A DNA stretch of 64,000 nt from Eucommia ulmoides (lineage: Eukaryota; Streptophyta; Magnoliopsida; Garryales; Eucommiaceae): NCBI GenBank assembly GCA_016647705.1, contig CM028338.1:35717176-35781175 (forward strand). Direction: 5' to 3'. Of this stretch, positions 11,500 through 22,423 are shown piece after piece (the stretch's first letter is position 1; every line of letters begins with the position of its first letter). The translations under genes and the position numbers were made by a program. Under the pieces are notes generated by a model. It saw nothing but the letters and a program-made list of their open reading frames with translations, was not told the origin of the DNA and ran no database searches.

Positions 11500-12314
11500 T
11501 GATGAGAATCAACAAGCACCATCAAAGGATCAGTTACATGTTCCAGTTAGGCCTATTACTAGGGAAAGATCCAAGAAAAATCAAAGTAGCACTTAATGGG
11601 GTAATTCAAGAGACTTGGCCCATGTCTACAATAGTTAAGTCCAAATTAGGCCCATCGGGCAATCAAGGCCAAATCCATATCATCAAAGCAAGCGAATGGG
11701 CTTAGACATGAACTCAAATGGGCCAAGTCATGTGGACCACGAAATTCTTATCATATTTATTTTATTATTTTAAGTCTTTTAATTATTTTAGGCTGATTTG
11801 TAAGCTTGATTGCCAAGTAAATCATTTCCTTTTTCAACTAGGAATGTAAGGCAAATTAGGAAGCTTCCTTATTCTTTATTTAGCAATTAGATTTTAGGGT
11901 TTCCTTTTTCCTCCATGTAGACCCACGAATTTCAAAGTGTATTAGAGTTTCTTTTCTTATTCTCTTGGACACCTATTTAAGGGGCTTTGTAGACCTATGA
12001 ATTTTACATTATTTTGATTAAGAAAAATTGTGAGAGTTTTCTCTTTAGTTCTTCAGAGAACTTTTCTTGAACTTATCAAGAGTTTCTTGTGGCATTCAAA
12101 CTTATATCTTTGATTCGTGATTCATTATAATCATTGGGTCAAGATCATTATACCATTGGTTCGCGTTTCATTCATAAACGTTGGGTCAAGGTAATCTATC
12201 TTTCAATTTCCGTATTTTTTTAGCTCGTTCAAAATCTGATTTAGTTTTCGATCTTCGCGAAGAAACCCTAAGTTGGTTTCGGGTCTCACTAATCTTTTGG
12301 TGAGGTTCGCATCA
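11500..12314 (+). mobile_element. Nested solo LTR of a different family, 815 bp
   Basis: TGATGAGAATC to GGTTCGCATCA, flanked by the exact 5-bp duplication ACTAC (11495-11499 and 12315-12319). Removing it rejoins the host LTR text CTAAATTAACTACACTAATA as found at 42809. A TATA-like CTATTTAAGG near 11971 suggests plus orientation. No other copy is seen in the window, and the family is not identified. Confidence 0.92.
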
Positions 12315-13321
12315 ACTACACTAATATGCTAATATGTTTTAGGGTGAAGAATTGCCTAGGGATTAACGTGTTTACAAATACGTGTTCGATTCCGATTTAC
12401 TCGCGTTTACGTTGTTCGACCTATTTGACAACCTCGGTATGTAAACTCCACCTCCACCTATTCCGAGTGTAAGACGGGAGAATACATGACTTCGAGTCAA
12501 CGAAGAAATCCCCCTCAACATCTTAATGACGTTAGGTCACGTGAGTCTCACCTAGCGTCATTGATTGCACACAATCTAACTCCCTCCCGGGTTATTGGAT
12601 CGTCGCGTTATATTTACCCTATCAACAATCTCCGTTCTAAAACTCCCTCGCCACCTCTTTCGAGTGTATGACGAGGGATATAACGCAACTTCAAGTCAAC
12701 GAAGAATTTTCCCTCAACGTCTTAACGACCCTAGGTAGCATGTGTCTTGCCTAACGTCATCGATTGTCCATGATTTAAACCCCGATCGGGTTATAGAATC
12801 GTGGCGTTTGTTTACCCTAATCCGAATCCGGGGTTTGTCAAAACCCCGTATTCTCTATTTATCAATCCAAGCATAATAAACAAACAATACGATAAATACA
12901 ATCAAACTACGAAGAACAATCACAAACGAAGCACCAAGATCATCCAAACAACGTATTTATAAATATAATGTTAATCCCTACTACAATCCATATTTAACTC
13001 GAGGCCATAGCCGCATATACAATAAAATAACGAGTTAAACATGCTCACATGATCCTAAGATAAAGAAATAAGGAAAAACAATCGAAGAACTTAGCCTCGT
13101 CCGAAGATAAACCGCTAAGAACGCCCTACGATTGATTCGCCATCTTCTCCACTTCGGGATGTGAGCTCCACCTCTAAAATCCCTAACTATACCCTTAGAT
13201 ATAGCCTAACGAGCTCAAAAAGCCAATGGGGCAAGAGAGTCACAGGCCAAGGGGGAGGAGATGGGGTATTTATAGCAAAAATATCTCAAAAATATTTAAA
13301 AATATCTCAAGACTGTGCAGG

Positions 13322-13615
13322 GCAAATCCGCCTAGGCGGTGGAAATTGCGCCTAGGCGGAGTCAGGTCGGTTCAGTCTGATTGCCTAGGAGGTGAAGTAG
13401 GCGGTGGACTTGGAGAACATTCTGTTGGATTTTCGCCTAGGCAGTAGAATTTCTGCCTAGGCGAGCGGCTGTCAATAGCCCTTCTGCGTTTTCTGCTGGA
13501 TTTCTGCCTAGGCAATAGAATCTTCGCCTAGGCGGTCATTCGTCAGTAACATTTTGCTCTTCTCAGCATCTTCACCGCTTAGGCGGTGGTCTGGACGCCT
13601 AAGCGGTGGACCTTT
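13322..13615 (-). promoter_or_regulatory. CGCCTAGGCG palindrome cluster upstream of LTR TATA box
   Basis: At least six sites of the form CCGCCTAGGCGG, GCGCCTAGGCGG, CGCCTAAGCGG and close variants occur within 290 bases. The first is a perfect 12-bp palindrome at 13328-13339. The cluster begins about 50 bases upstream (minus-strand sense) of the TATA box at 13267-13274. The same position in every other full LTR of the family holds a similar cluster. Confidence 0.7.
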
Positions 13616-14222
13616 TTCATCTTTTAGCCTCCGAGCTTGTTTATCTACCGTAACTTCGAACCGCTTTGGTTCGATCTCATTGTTTTAGCTCCAGTTTCCT
13701 ATCTTTTTGCCCCACACACCTGATTTATACAAAAAGTATGAAAACTAATTAAAACATAATAAAATACTATATAAACATATTCGAAAACTAACAAATTCGG
13801 ATTGGAAATAGATAGGTTTTTCACACCTATCACTCTTATAACTTATGAGTTTCTATTTCTTCAAGCGACTGGTTAATCCTTTATCATTTGCTTTACTGTT
13901 ATAGTGTATGCACATGTCTTCTGCTATGGTCAATTGTGCCGAAGACACAAATGAGTTGGATGCCCAACTTATGCACCAGGTGACGAAATTCAGCAAGTTG
14001 GAATAAAGGAATCGTGCCTTAGAAAATGAGAAGCTTAATCTGGCGATACACCTTACACTGGCGAGATCTTCCCAAGAGAGATTTGAATTAGAGTTGCGCT
14101 CTGCTAACGAGCAATGAGAGGTTTTGTAGAAAATCAACGAACTCTATTGCTCGGAGAATAGCGGGCTCAAGACAGAGATTACTTCCATGGGAAGAGATTG
14201 CACATCCTTGAGAGATGATATC

Positions 14223-16711
14223 TGTCACACCCCACCCCGGACACCCGTCACCTTGTGGGGCCGGCGTGATGTTGACACGACCTTACTCAGTAAAAAAAAA
14301 CAGAATCATCCAGGAAGCGACAACATGCATTCATAATTATACAAATAATCAAGATACAAGTTATAAACATTTTTCTGAGCCAGAGACACACCCGTCCCTG
14401 ATAAACCCTTCTAAACCATAAAAAGGGGGGAAAAAAAAACAACTGATGAATCCTTCCTAGGTTCGCCTCAGGCGGCACCTTGCCGATTTTTTTTTTTTTT
14501 AAAAAAAACCCTGATATACCGTTGACGGACTCTACCCCGTGCCAGTAGGCGACCGACTCCTAGCCATTTCACCTGCGAGTGTACTGCATTCTCAGTAAGA
14601 GCATTCTTACTTAATAATAATCGTACTTTCTAGGTAACACAACATTTATACATGGATTCAGCGTAAATATCACATAGGCAGTAAAGAATAAGTGACATAT
14701 ATACCTAAGGTTCAATTCTCTAATCATGCAGTATAAACATCATGACCATTGCCTGAATTAGTAAATTATTACACAATAGCAACAGAACATCACACCCCAA
14801 AACACAACGCACACTGGCTAGCCATGGCGATCGTTTTAACCTCACGATCGAGAGTTTGCAACGGTACCGTACCGTCCGTAGGATATGCCTTCCTACGAAC
14901 ACCCATCACTCCGCCGAAGCGGATCCTTACTGCGCAGTACAATCGTCTAATCATCACTCTGCCGAAGCAGATAAACATCACTCCGCTGAAGCGGATAAAC
15001 ATCACTCCGCCGAAGCGGATTATATCACATAATAATATCGTCGAATCATCACGTAATGGTTTAAAAAACATCTAATTTTAGTTCAATCATTTATTCATCA
15101 TGCATGCACATATACAAACAATTTGGCGAGCAGACAGTACACTCACCTCGTTCCTGGTACTGCAAAAACCCTCCCTGTCCAAAGCTTACCGGGGTGTTGG
15201 CGACTGCGAACCTAGAAACGATAGGGTCTAAGTTAACATTTCATGTAAAATCACCTAGTCATGTAGGGCAGGCCCTAAGTTCCTCATTTTTCCATTTCTC
15301 ATATTTTATTTATGAGATTTGCTATTATTCCTGATAATTTTTTTTTTTGTTTCATTATTTATTACATGAAAAAAACCCCGTAATATGAACGATCCTAATT
15401 TACTACTCCGGTTACAAAGATTTTAGGCTAGGATTGGGTTTTAACAGAACCAGAATAAATTTAACGGCAACCCAAACCCTTTCCGAGTTATTCACGAGTC
15501 GTAAAAAGGATTTTTATTTAAAAAGGAATTTCTCCCTTTCTCCTGGGGTCAATTGTGCAATTTTTTATTTTTATTTTTTCCTTTTTTTTTTTTTTTTTCT
15601 TTTCTGTTTCCAGTTCCTGCTAGCTCCGACGCCGGTCCTCCCTCTCTCTACCGTTGCCGGCCGCCGGTGGCTTTCCCCCCTTGCCAACTCGCCTGACAAC
15701 CCCACAAACCACCCAAACAACCCTCCTAACCCACCTCCGGCCGCCACATCAGCTCCACTGCACACCCACAAACATTGTTCACCCACCACCGATCGCTCTC
15801 TCTCTCTCCTCCTCTCCGTCCCGGCTTCTCTCTCTCTCTTTTTTCTCATTTGTAGTATACCCTTTACACATACACACCCTCACACACCATAACCAGAAAA
15901 ACAGCACATCCATACCCCAAACCCACATGGTGCCGGAAAATGGAAATCGAACACGACCCCTACCTCGCCGGAACCTCGCCGACCCAACTCGTTACACTTA
16001 TGCATGCGTGTATCCATCAATTAGTTGCAGAAACACATATAAATACTTACCTGACCGATGATCGTCGATGATCGAAAAGCGATCCGCAACTCCGTTCACC
16101 GGCGACACCAACATGCACACGGCCGCCCCGTCGACAAATCTCTGCACCTCTCTCTCTATGGGATTGTTTACCCTGCCCGCACGACCACGCTTCCGGAGAA
16201 CTGTCGATCCAAGGAAAGCCGACGACCCCTCCGCTCCGGCTCTCTCTCTCTCTCGAATTTTCGGACTTCCGTTTCTTCTCCGATTTCCTCACCTCAGTGC
16301 ATGTAAGAGGTTTTTAACGCATGAATTTAGTGGTTAAGATGATCCTAAGCCTGCCACGTCGCCCCTCGATCATCCCTCCCTTGGCCGGTGAGCTTTCGTC
16401 GGGCCGCCGTGTGGGTGGGAGTGGGATTATGGGAAAAACAATTAAATTACACTTCCCTCCCCACATTTTCATTAAGGTTCTCATTTCAGTGTATCCTTAT
16501 TTTAAAAGTTTTCAAAATTATAATTTTGCCCCAAATTTTTATTTTATTTTATTTATTTATATTTTTTATTATTTTTTTTTTCATTTCTAAATTCCTAATT
16601 TGACCCTCAATTTTTAACTTGGGTTTTATTAACGACATTTTTACCCTAAAATTCTCTAACGTTTTATAATATGGTTATTTATGACGCATGTTCTACCACT
16701 TAGGTTTTACA
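14223..16711. mobile_element. Solo LTR of 2,489 bp with ATATC target duplication
   Basis: TGTCACACCCCACCCCGG to TAGGTTTTACA, flanked by the exact duplication ATATC (14218-14222 and 16712-16716). It interrupts the coiled-coil exon of the antisense gene in mid-codon run. The TGTCACACCCC end resembles LTRs of some plant gypsy chromoviruses, but no coding part is present to confirm the lineage. It contains a 23-24 bp minisatellite, a T run, a GC-rich pyrimidine-biased stretch (15600-16300) and CT runs. Open frames inside are low complexity. Orientation is not settled. Confidence 0.88.
14903..15023. repeat. Minisatellite CATCACTCCGCCGAAGCGGATAAA
   Basis: Four units of CATCACTCCGCCGAAGCGGA start near 14904, 14953, 14977 and 15000. 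The last three are spaced about 23-24 bases apart. Each unit holds the near-palindrome CCGC(C)GAAGCGG. Confidence 0.8.
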
Positions 16712-17489
16712 ATATCCATTCTTTGACTGAGAAAATCTGCTAGCTTGCCTAGTTATTGATCAAAAAAATGTCGACCTCAAAGCTAAGGATACTACTTTTC
16801 AGGCCAAGGACGATGATCTAGATGAGAAAGAGTCTGCCCTCCAGCAGCTGCGAACTATGAAAGATCGCCTAGCGGCTGAGCTGGATCAGGAGAAACTAAA
16901 ATCTAATGATCAAGGACAAGAGGTGGAGAGGCTTGTGGCCGAGTTGGCAACCAAGACTAAACAGTCTGAGAAAGATATTGAAAATCTCTGGGTTGTGTTC
17001 CAAAGTGAATCAAAGAAGCTCTAGAAGGTAGGGTTCTCCTATTGTCAGCAGAGAGTATCTGAGGAGTATCCTGATCTGGATCCTTATTCTTAACGGACGA
17101 GCTAGAAGGAGAAAATACTTATGAGGGTGAAGAAATGATTGTTGATATTGAAGAGGCCTTACCCACATCGGCTGCTGAGGTACCAGTGGAGAGCTCAACT
17201 CCAAACCTGGATCAAGCTTAGCCAGCCAACGTTACTGCCACGCTGACGTCTAATCAACCAAACGTCACCGATCAGAATGCCACTCTCTGACCTACCCCGA
17301 TGTCTTTCAATTTTCTTTTTTCAAGTCTGTAATTAATTTTTGGTAATGATAACATTTTATCATCATGATCTGTATTTAAACAGTAGCCATCGTTTTAATC
17401 TCGAATGTGTACTTGTGGTAATCGCGGTACGTCTTTCATCAGCACACGTCACTCGCATATTTAATGTACACTTTTTCAATTTTTCAGTT

Positions 17490-17491
<2 letters not shown>

Positions 17492-17524
<33 letters not shown>

Positions 17525-17543
17525 ATCGTCTGGCTATTTAAAG
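17492..17543 (+). promoter_or_regulatory. Candidate antisense promoter: (CT)n pyrimidine patch and TATA box
   Basis: A CT run (17492-17520) is followed by the TATA-like TATTTAAA (17535-17542). About 220 bases further is the start of the second antisense gene. Pyrimidine patches beside TATA boxes are common in plant core promoters. The placement is by reading only. Confidence 0.4.
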
Positions 17544-17764
17544 CTAGGCCAAGCATTGATAATTCTTCACAAGTTCAAACGCTTCCTTTTGCTTCAATAT
17601 TGGTTTTTTGAATACATCTTTATTCTTTCTTTTCACACCAACTGCACTCATGGCATCCATATCATGAACTACCTTCTTCCTTCGAAACAATTTAGTCTAA
17701 AAGATTACACGAGATAGAATTGGGAGATCATTTCTGTTCCCTGATGTTGGTGGCGAAAACCACC

Positions 17765-18109
17765 ATGAAAGATCATTCTCATCTTCGTGCCCTAGAGGAA
17801 GCCACCACTATTTTTTCCGCCATGGAAGCGGTGTATTTCCAAATAATCTCTCACCTCTAAAAACTTAGAGGGGAACTGAAGAAGTCTGAAAGGAGAAAGC
17901 GTGACTTAGCTGCCGACTTCAACTATCACAAGCTTTTTACCGATATTGTCAAGGCAAAGTAAGACCAATTCATGGAGAAGAACAAAGCAAAGAGGTCCAA
18001 GATCCGTGACCTGATCAACAAGCTTAATAAGTATGAGAATCATACCTTCTATTTCTCCAACTCATATTTGAAAGATCTGGGTTTACCTGCTTCTCCGACG
18101 TCGAAATGA
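17765..18109 (+). pseudogene. Second small antisense gene of the Tat element (coiled coil)
   Basis: The frame reads MKDHSHLRALEEATTIFSAM and continues for 114 codons to TGA at 18107, with two internal stops. It is rich in Lys, Arg, Glu and Leu (KLRGELKKSERRKRDLAADF, then KRSKIRDLINKLNKYE), so it probably forms a coiled coil. It follows the larger antisense gene in the same strand and resembles that gene's C-terminal style. It could be a 3' exon of that gene or a separate gene behind the TATA box at 17535. I do not recognise a known domain. Confidence 0.5.
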
Positions 18110-18759
18110 AGCCCTTTTCAACCCTAGTTTATAATGAATGAGAAAATCCTTTTTTTTTTTTTTTTTTAAAGAACAGTCTTTTATGTTCTTATATTTTTTT
18201 AGCAATATACCCACCCCTCTCTTTTTGATATTAAAAAATATGGGGTTTTTGATTCAGTTGATCTTGTGTTTCTTGATCTTATGTGGTGCTACTGCGTTGT
18301 TGATTGACTAAGTATTTGTGTTGCCCTCCTGCCAGACCTTCTTCATAATTTGATTAGAAAACTAAGCTAGTTATAAACTAATCGTTAGGCTTTTGGCAGT
18401 AATTTTAACATTGGAAGTACAAGCATAGTCATAAAAATCAATATTGCCGCATGGAGGGTAATCAAAGTGATCATCATAAAATCCATATCTCCCAGATGTC
18501 AACCAATATTGGCCTCATCACTTAGATAAGTTTTCTGGATTTTTCGCATTGAAGGAATTAACGGTGTTGATGACAAGAAAATTATGGAGATTAGCAGGAG
18601 TCCATAAAACACTTACTCCGTTGAATTGGTAAAATCAGTAGTTAAAGAGCAAAGTGATTCAAACAGTGTCATCTAGGGCTGGGCTTATATGTTCTATTGA
18701 AATTAAGCACTTAGTTAACTGCCCTATTCTACTCATTCAACCAGTCTAGATGTACTTAT

Positions 18760-19375
18760 TCGCTGAGCTGAACTACTCAATTAAATATTGAGCTTAAATG
18801 ATCTGTTGGTTGCTGAGCTGAGAGGCTCAATTAAACCTTGAGCTAAGGCGCTCAGTTTTTACTGAGCTTAAAAGCTCAGTTAAATCTAGGCTGAGATGCC
18901 TAGTTAATTGCTGAGCTAAAATACTCAATATATACTGGCTAAGGTGCCTAGTTAAGTGCTGAGCTAAGGAGCTCAGTTACTGCTGGGCTGAGGTGCCTTG
19001 TTAAGTGATGAGCTAATGAGCTTAGTTAGGTGCTAAGTTAAGTAGCTAAGTTTTTGCTGGACTGAGGTGCCCAGTTAAGTACTGAGCTAAGAATCTCAGT
19101 TACTGCTAGGCTGAGGTGCCCAGTTAGGTGATGAGTTAAGGATCACAGTTACTGCTAGGCTGAGGTGCCCAATTAGGTTCTGATCTATGGAGCTTAGTTG
19201 CTACTGGGTTGAGGTGCCTAGTTAGGTGCTAAGCTAAGGAGCTCAGTTACTGTTGAGCTAAGGTACCCAGTTAAGTTCTGAGTTGAGGAGCTCAGTTGCT
19301 ACTGGGCTGAGGTGCCTAGTTAAGTTCTGAGCTGAAGAGCTTAGTTGCTGCTGAGCTGAGATGCCCAGTTAAGTT
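18760..19375. repeat. 49-bp dimeric tandem repeat in the Tat 3' region
   Basis: Units of about 49 bases, each made of two related 24-25 base halves: GCTGAGCTAAGGAGCTCAGTT and GCTGGGCTGAGGTGCCCAGTT. Around a dozen diverged copies are visible. Each half contains an inverted motif (GAGCTNAGGNGCTC). The array lies between integrase and the antisense genes. Tat/Ogre elements are known to carry variable tandem repeats in this 3' untranslated region. Confidence 0.85.
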
Positions 19376-19574
19376 GACCTTAATGTTTGTTTCAAACTTA
19401 GTCTCATTTTACTAAGTGTTCTAAACATTGCAAAAGTAGATTAGTACAATAACAACCGTCACAAAATCTATGGAGATAAAATCATTTCACTTTATTGAAT
19501 AAGAATATCTCAAATTAATAGAGAATTACTTTAAAACATCCAAAGATAAACAATAATCAGAAAATGATTAGAAC

Positions 19575-20580
19575 TCATACAAAATACTTGCGCAGGTGAG
19601 AGATGTTCCAAGGTCTGAGAATTTTCATGCCGTCCAGATCTTCTAGCCAATAGGTCTTTGGTCTGTTGACTTTGGTAACTTGGTAAAGGCTTTCCCAGTT
19701 TTATGCTAGCTTTCCTAAGCGAGCTTCTAGGCGATGAGGCATGACCCGTCGAAGTACCAGGTCTCCTACAATGAAGTGTCATGGACGGACTAAATGATTG
19801 AACATTCGAGCCATTCTTGATTTATAAGTTTCCATTCTTATCACCACCCTGTCACGTCTTTTTTCTAGCTAGTCCATTTCTTCTCGCAAGAGTTCATCGT
19901 TCTCTACCAGGTTGATTTAGTCATCCCGTCCAGACAACATCCCTATCTCTACTGGAACAATAACTTCGGTGCCTTAAGTCAAGGAGAAAGGTGTTTTCCC
20001 ATTGTCGGAAATTGGAGTGGTCCGGTAAGCCCACAACACTCCTGGGAGATCTTCTACCCATTTTCCTTTTGCATTATCCAGTCCTTTCTTGAGTTCATCC
20101 TTGATAGAACGGTTTGTCACCTTTGCTTGTTAATTGGCTTGTGGACACGCCGGGTTGGATGTTCGATATTGAATCTTTAATTCGTTGTACACCCATGCAA
20201 CCTTGCCACTAGTGAAATGTGTCCCGTTATCATAAATGAGCATTATTGGGATACCAAAACGACATATGATATTTTCCAATGAAAATTCTTTACTTTATTC
20301 TCTCCCACAGTTGTGAAGGCTTCAACTTCTACCCACTTGGTGAAATAATCAATTACCACCAGCAGGTACTTCTTGTTTCCTGGCACTGGAGTGAAGGGGC
20401 CTAACACATCCATCCCCCAATGAGAGAATGGCCATGGGCTGATTATTGGAGTCTGTTGTTGAGTAGGGACCTTGATATTGTTGGAGAAGCGTTGACACTT
20501 ATCACATTTCTTTACATATTCCTGCGCATCAATGCATATAGTTGGCCAGTAATATCTCGCTCGTAGTGCCTTGTGAACCA
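19575..20580 (-). pseudogene. pol: Tat-lineage integrase (3' part of pol)
   Basis: Reading leftwards from 20580: the zinc-binding part (KALRARYYWPTICIDAQEYV, CDKCQRFSN), the core start WGMDVLGPFTPVPGNKKYLL, VIDYFTKWVEVEAF, then YDNGTHFTS, and the C-terminal SLYQVTKVNRPKTYWLEDLDG to HLRKYFV and a stop at 19575-19577. This order and text are those of Tat/Ogre integrase. It is dead: the third catalytic position reads AN-stop-QAKVTNR where NGQAEVTNR is expected, so the glutamate is lysine. Other stops and a frameshift near 20280 are present. These changes fit G-to-A decay. The gene once continued into the RNase H part at 22424. Confidence 0.88.
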
Positions 20581-20809
20581 ATCCTTGGTGATTTTTTCAA
20601 ATCAGTTCATGTATTTCATGTAGGACATAGGTAGTTTCCTTTGGTCCATCCTCCATTGAGCGAATGGCCATGGGCTGATTGTTTGAGTTTACTGTTGAGC
20701 AGAGACCTTGATATCATTGGAGAAGCGTTGTCACTTGTAATATTTCCTCATGTATTCCTGCGTTTCAATGTGCATAGTTGGCCAGTAATATCCCACTCTT
20801 AGCGCCTTG
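20581..20809 (-). repeat. pol: Tandem duplication within the integrase N-terminal region
   Basis: About 20650-20809 repeats 20417-20580 (GAATGGCCATGGGCTGATT, GAGAAGCGTTG, GTTGGCCAGTAATATC, CGCCTTGTGAAC). The following linker (CTTGGTGATTTT...GGTAGTTTCCTTTGGTCC) is found both at 20583-20645 and at 22439-22501. A unit of about 235 bp was therefore duplicated in tandem before the solo LTR at 20815 entered the second copy. Confidence 0.8.
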
Positions 20810-20814
20810 TGAAC

Positions 20815-22418
20815 TGATAGGTGTAAATTATCTATGTATTTTCAATCCGAATTTGTTAGTTTTCAAGTACGTTTATAGTTATTTTTATATGTTTTAATAT
20901 CTTTTTATTCTTCTTGTATTAAAATAGGTGCGTGGGATGAAACGGTATGAAATCGGAGCGAAAACAATATGATCGAACCAAAGCGGACGAAGTTACGGTG
21001 GATAAATGAGCAATGAGGCAACATTGTGAAACAAGCCCATCGCCTAGGCTTCTAGACCTCCGCCTAGGTTGTGAAGATTGCTGATAACATTTCCAAGTCC
21101 ACCGCCTACTTCTTCGCTTAGGTGGTCACCAAACCTGCAAAGCCGATATAGGTACTGTAATTTAAAGGCTATTTTGGACTATGATGCGATCCAATTTTGG
21201 AAACACTCAAAACACGGAAGTTGTATATATTTTTCTTATCTTTCCATAGGTTTTTGAATCACCTCAATCGGAGTTCGAATGAAGAAGTTACAGTCAAAAC
21301 AAAATTAAAAACCTACAGTAACTTCGCCTAGGCAAAAATTCGGCAGAAAGTTAACCGACCTAACTTAGCCTAGGCAAAGTTTTCTTCACCTAGGAGAAAT
21401 CCTCTACGTAGAATAAATATTTTGGAGATAATTTTTGGCCTATTTAAGCTCTTCTCTCCTCATCTTTTCTCTCTTCTTGAGCTCCTAAGGCCTTAGGCCA
21501 TATTTTAGGGTTAGGATAAGGGATGTTTGAGGGAGAGCTCTCAACCCGAGGTGGAGGATGAAGAGGGAAGCGATCGGTAGACGGTTCTAGCGGCTATTCT
21601 TCGGATATCGCTAAGTCGCTCGTTTCTTCTCTTTGTTTTCTTCATTTTGGTAGTTGTTGAGCATGTTTAGCTCATTTTACATTGTATAAACAATTAGGGC
21701 CATGAGTTAAACATGGATTGTAATAGGGATTAACGTATTATTTATGGAAATGTAGTGTTGGTTGAATTTGTGATTCGTTCTTGGTTGTTCTTCGTATGTT
21801 GATTGTGTTGCCATGTTTTCTATGATTATATGCTAGTTTAGATATATTGAGAATACAGGGTTTGACACTCGAGAAAGGTAACCCCGGATTCGGACTAGGG
21901 TTAACACAACACGACAATCTAACGACCCAAGAGGGCGTTAGAAAGTGTGCAATCGATGACGTTGTGCTGAGACTCACGTGACTTAGAGTCGTTAAGACGC
22001 TGAGGAGGACTTCAGCGTTGACACAAAGTCACGTATTCCCCCGTCTTACACTCGGAAGAGGTGGCAAGGGAGTTTACGAACCGAGATTGTCGGATACGCC
22101 GAACTCCGTTAATGTTAACTAAAATGAAATCAAACGCATTTAAGTAAATAAAATTAATCCCTAAGAAATCTACTTCCCTAAACAATCTCAAATTAGTATT
22201 TATAGTATATTTAACTTAATTAGTATTTTAGTTTAGTATTAGTGTTAAATTAAATTCTATTTTTGTCGCCTAGATAAAGTCAGGTTATGACAATCGAGAC
22301 ACTCAATAGTAACAACACCAATCCCTGTGAATAAGATACCTGACCAAAAGGTCCATTATACTAAAACTTGATTCGTACGCTTGCGGTGAAAGTGGCAGCA
22401 CTTACTTAGCAGCCACCA
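20815..22418 (+). mobile_element. Solo LTR with TGAAC target duplication
   Basis: TGATAGGTGTAAATTATC to TTAGCAGCCACCA, with the exact duplication TGAAC on both sides (20810-20814 and 22419-22423). It has only one copy of the 190-base block, CGCCTAGG-type palindromes at 21028-21400 and then CCTATTTAAG (TATA, near 21440). Its 3' end matches the subfamily at 767 and 3874. It lies inside the duplicated integrase segment of the Tat pol gene, in the opposite orientation. Confidence 0.92.
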
Positions 22419-22423
22419 TGAAC

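Larger units (their letters stand above)
11285..13832 (-). mobile_element. Solo LTR with CTCTT target duplication
   Basis: The LTR runs from TGGTAGCGCGG to CACACCTATCA, with the exact duplication CTCTT on both sides (11280-11284 and 13833-13837). There is no internal region, so it is a solo LTR left by LTR-LTR recombination. The minus orientation follows from its TATA box (complement of 13267-13274) and from comparison with the full elements. It carries two copies of the 190-base block and a palindrome cluster at 13322-13615. Excluding a nested solo LTR and its duplication, it is 1,728 bp. It sits in the intron of the antisense gene, which may have softened its effect. Confidence 0.92.
9849..17290 (+). 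pseudogene. Antisense gene of the Tat element, PF04195 (gypsy-type transposon) domain, interrupted by insertions
   Basis: The start ATG is at 9849 (MAQAAQPSNPSKNKGDIG). Residues from about 40 match the plant 'putative gypsy type transposon' domain: FDYGLTLHFSPLLHNLF, ITPAQLTPNGFHQIM, GRYYYSFSKK, then SDWEFSPN after a stop at 10311-10313. The reading frame resumes at 10448-11107 with a low-complexity Pro/Thr/Ser region, then at 11108-11275. Next comes a probable intron, 11276-13904: the two sides join in frame (ALFH to CMHMSS). It would be 76 bases long without the solo LTR inserted in it. A coiled-coil part follows (NRALENEKLNLAIHL), is broken at 14222 by a second solo LTR, resumes at 16717 (DDDLDEKESALQQLRTMKDR) and ends in an acidic tail. 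Several stops and at least two frameshifts make it dead. Its orientation opposite to gag-pol, 3' of integrase, fits the antisense extra genes known in Tat elements. Function is unknown. Confidence 0.75.

Noticed and set aside
15434-16061. Overlapping plus-strand frames rich in Pro, Thr and Leu
   Set aside because: They fall inside the 14223-16711 solo LTR and follow its CT-rich, GC-rich text; no domain is visible and frames overlap in several phases.
18760-19375. Could the regular repeats be a CRISPR array?
   Set aside because: Units are contiguous, diverged and dimeric with no unique spacers, and the context is a plant retroelement.
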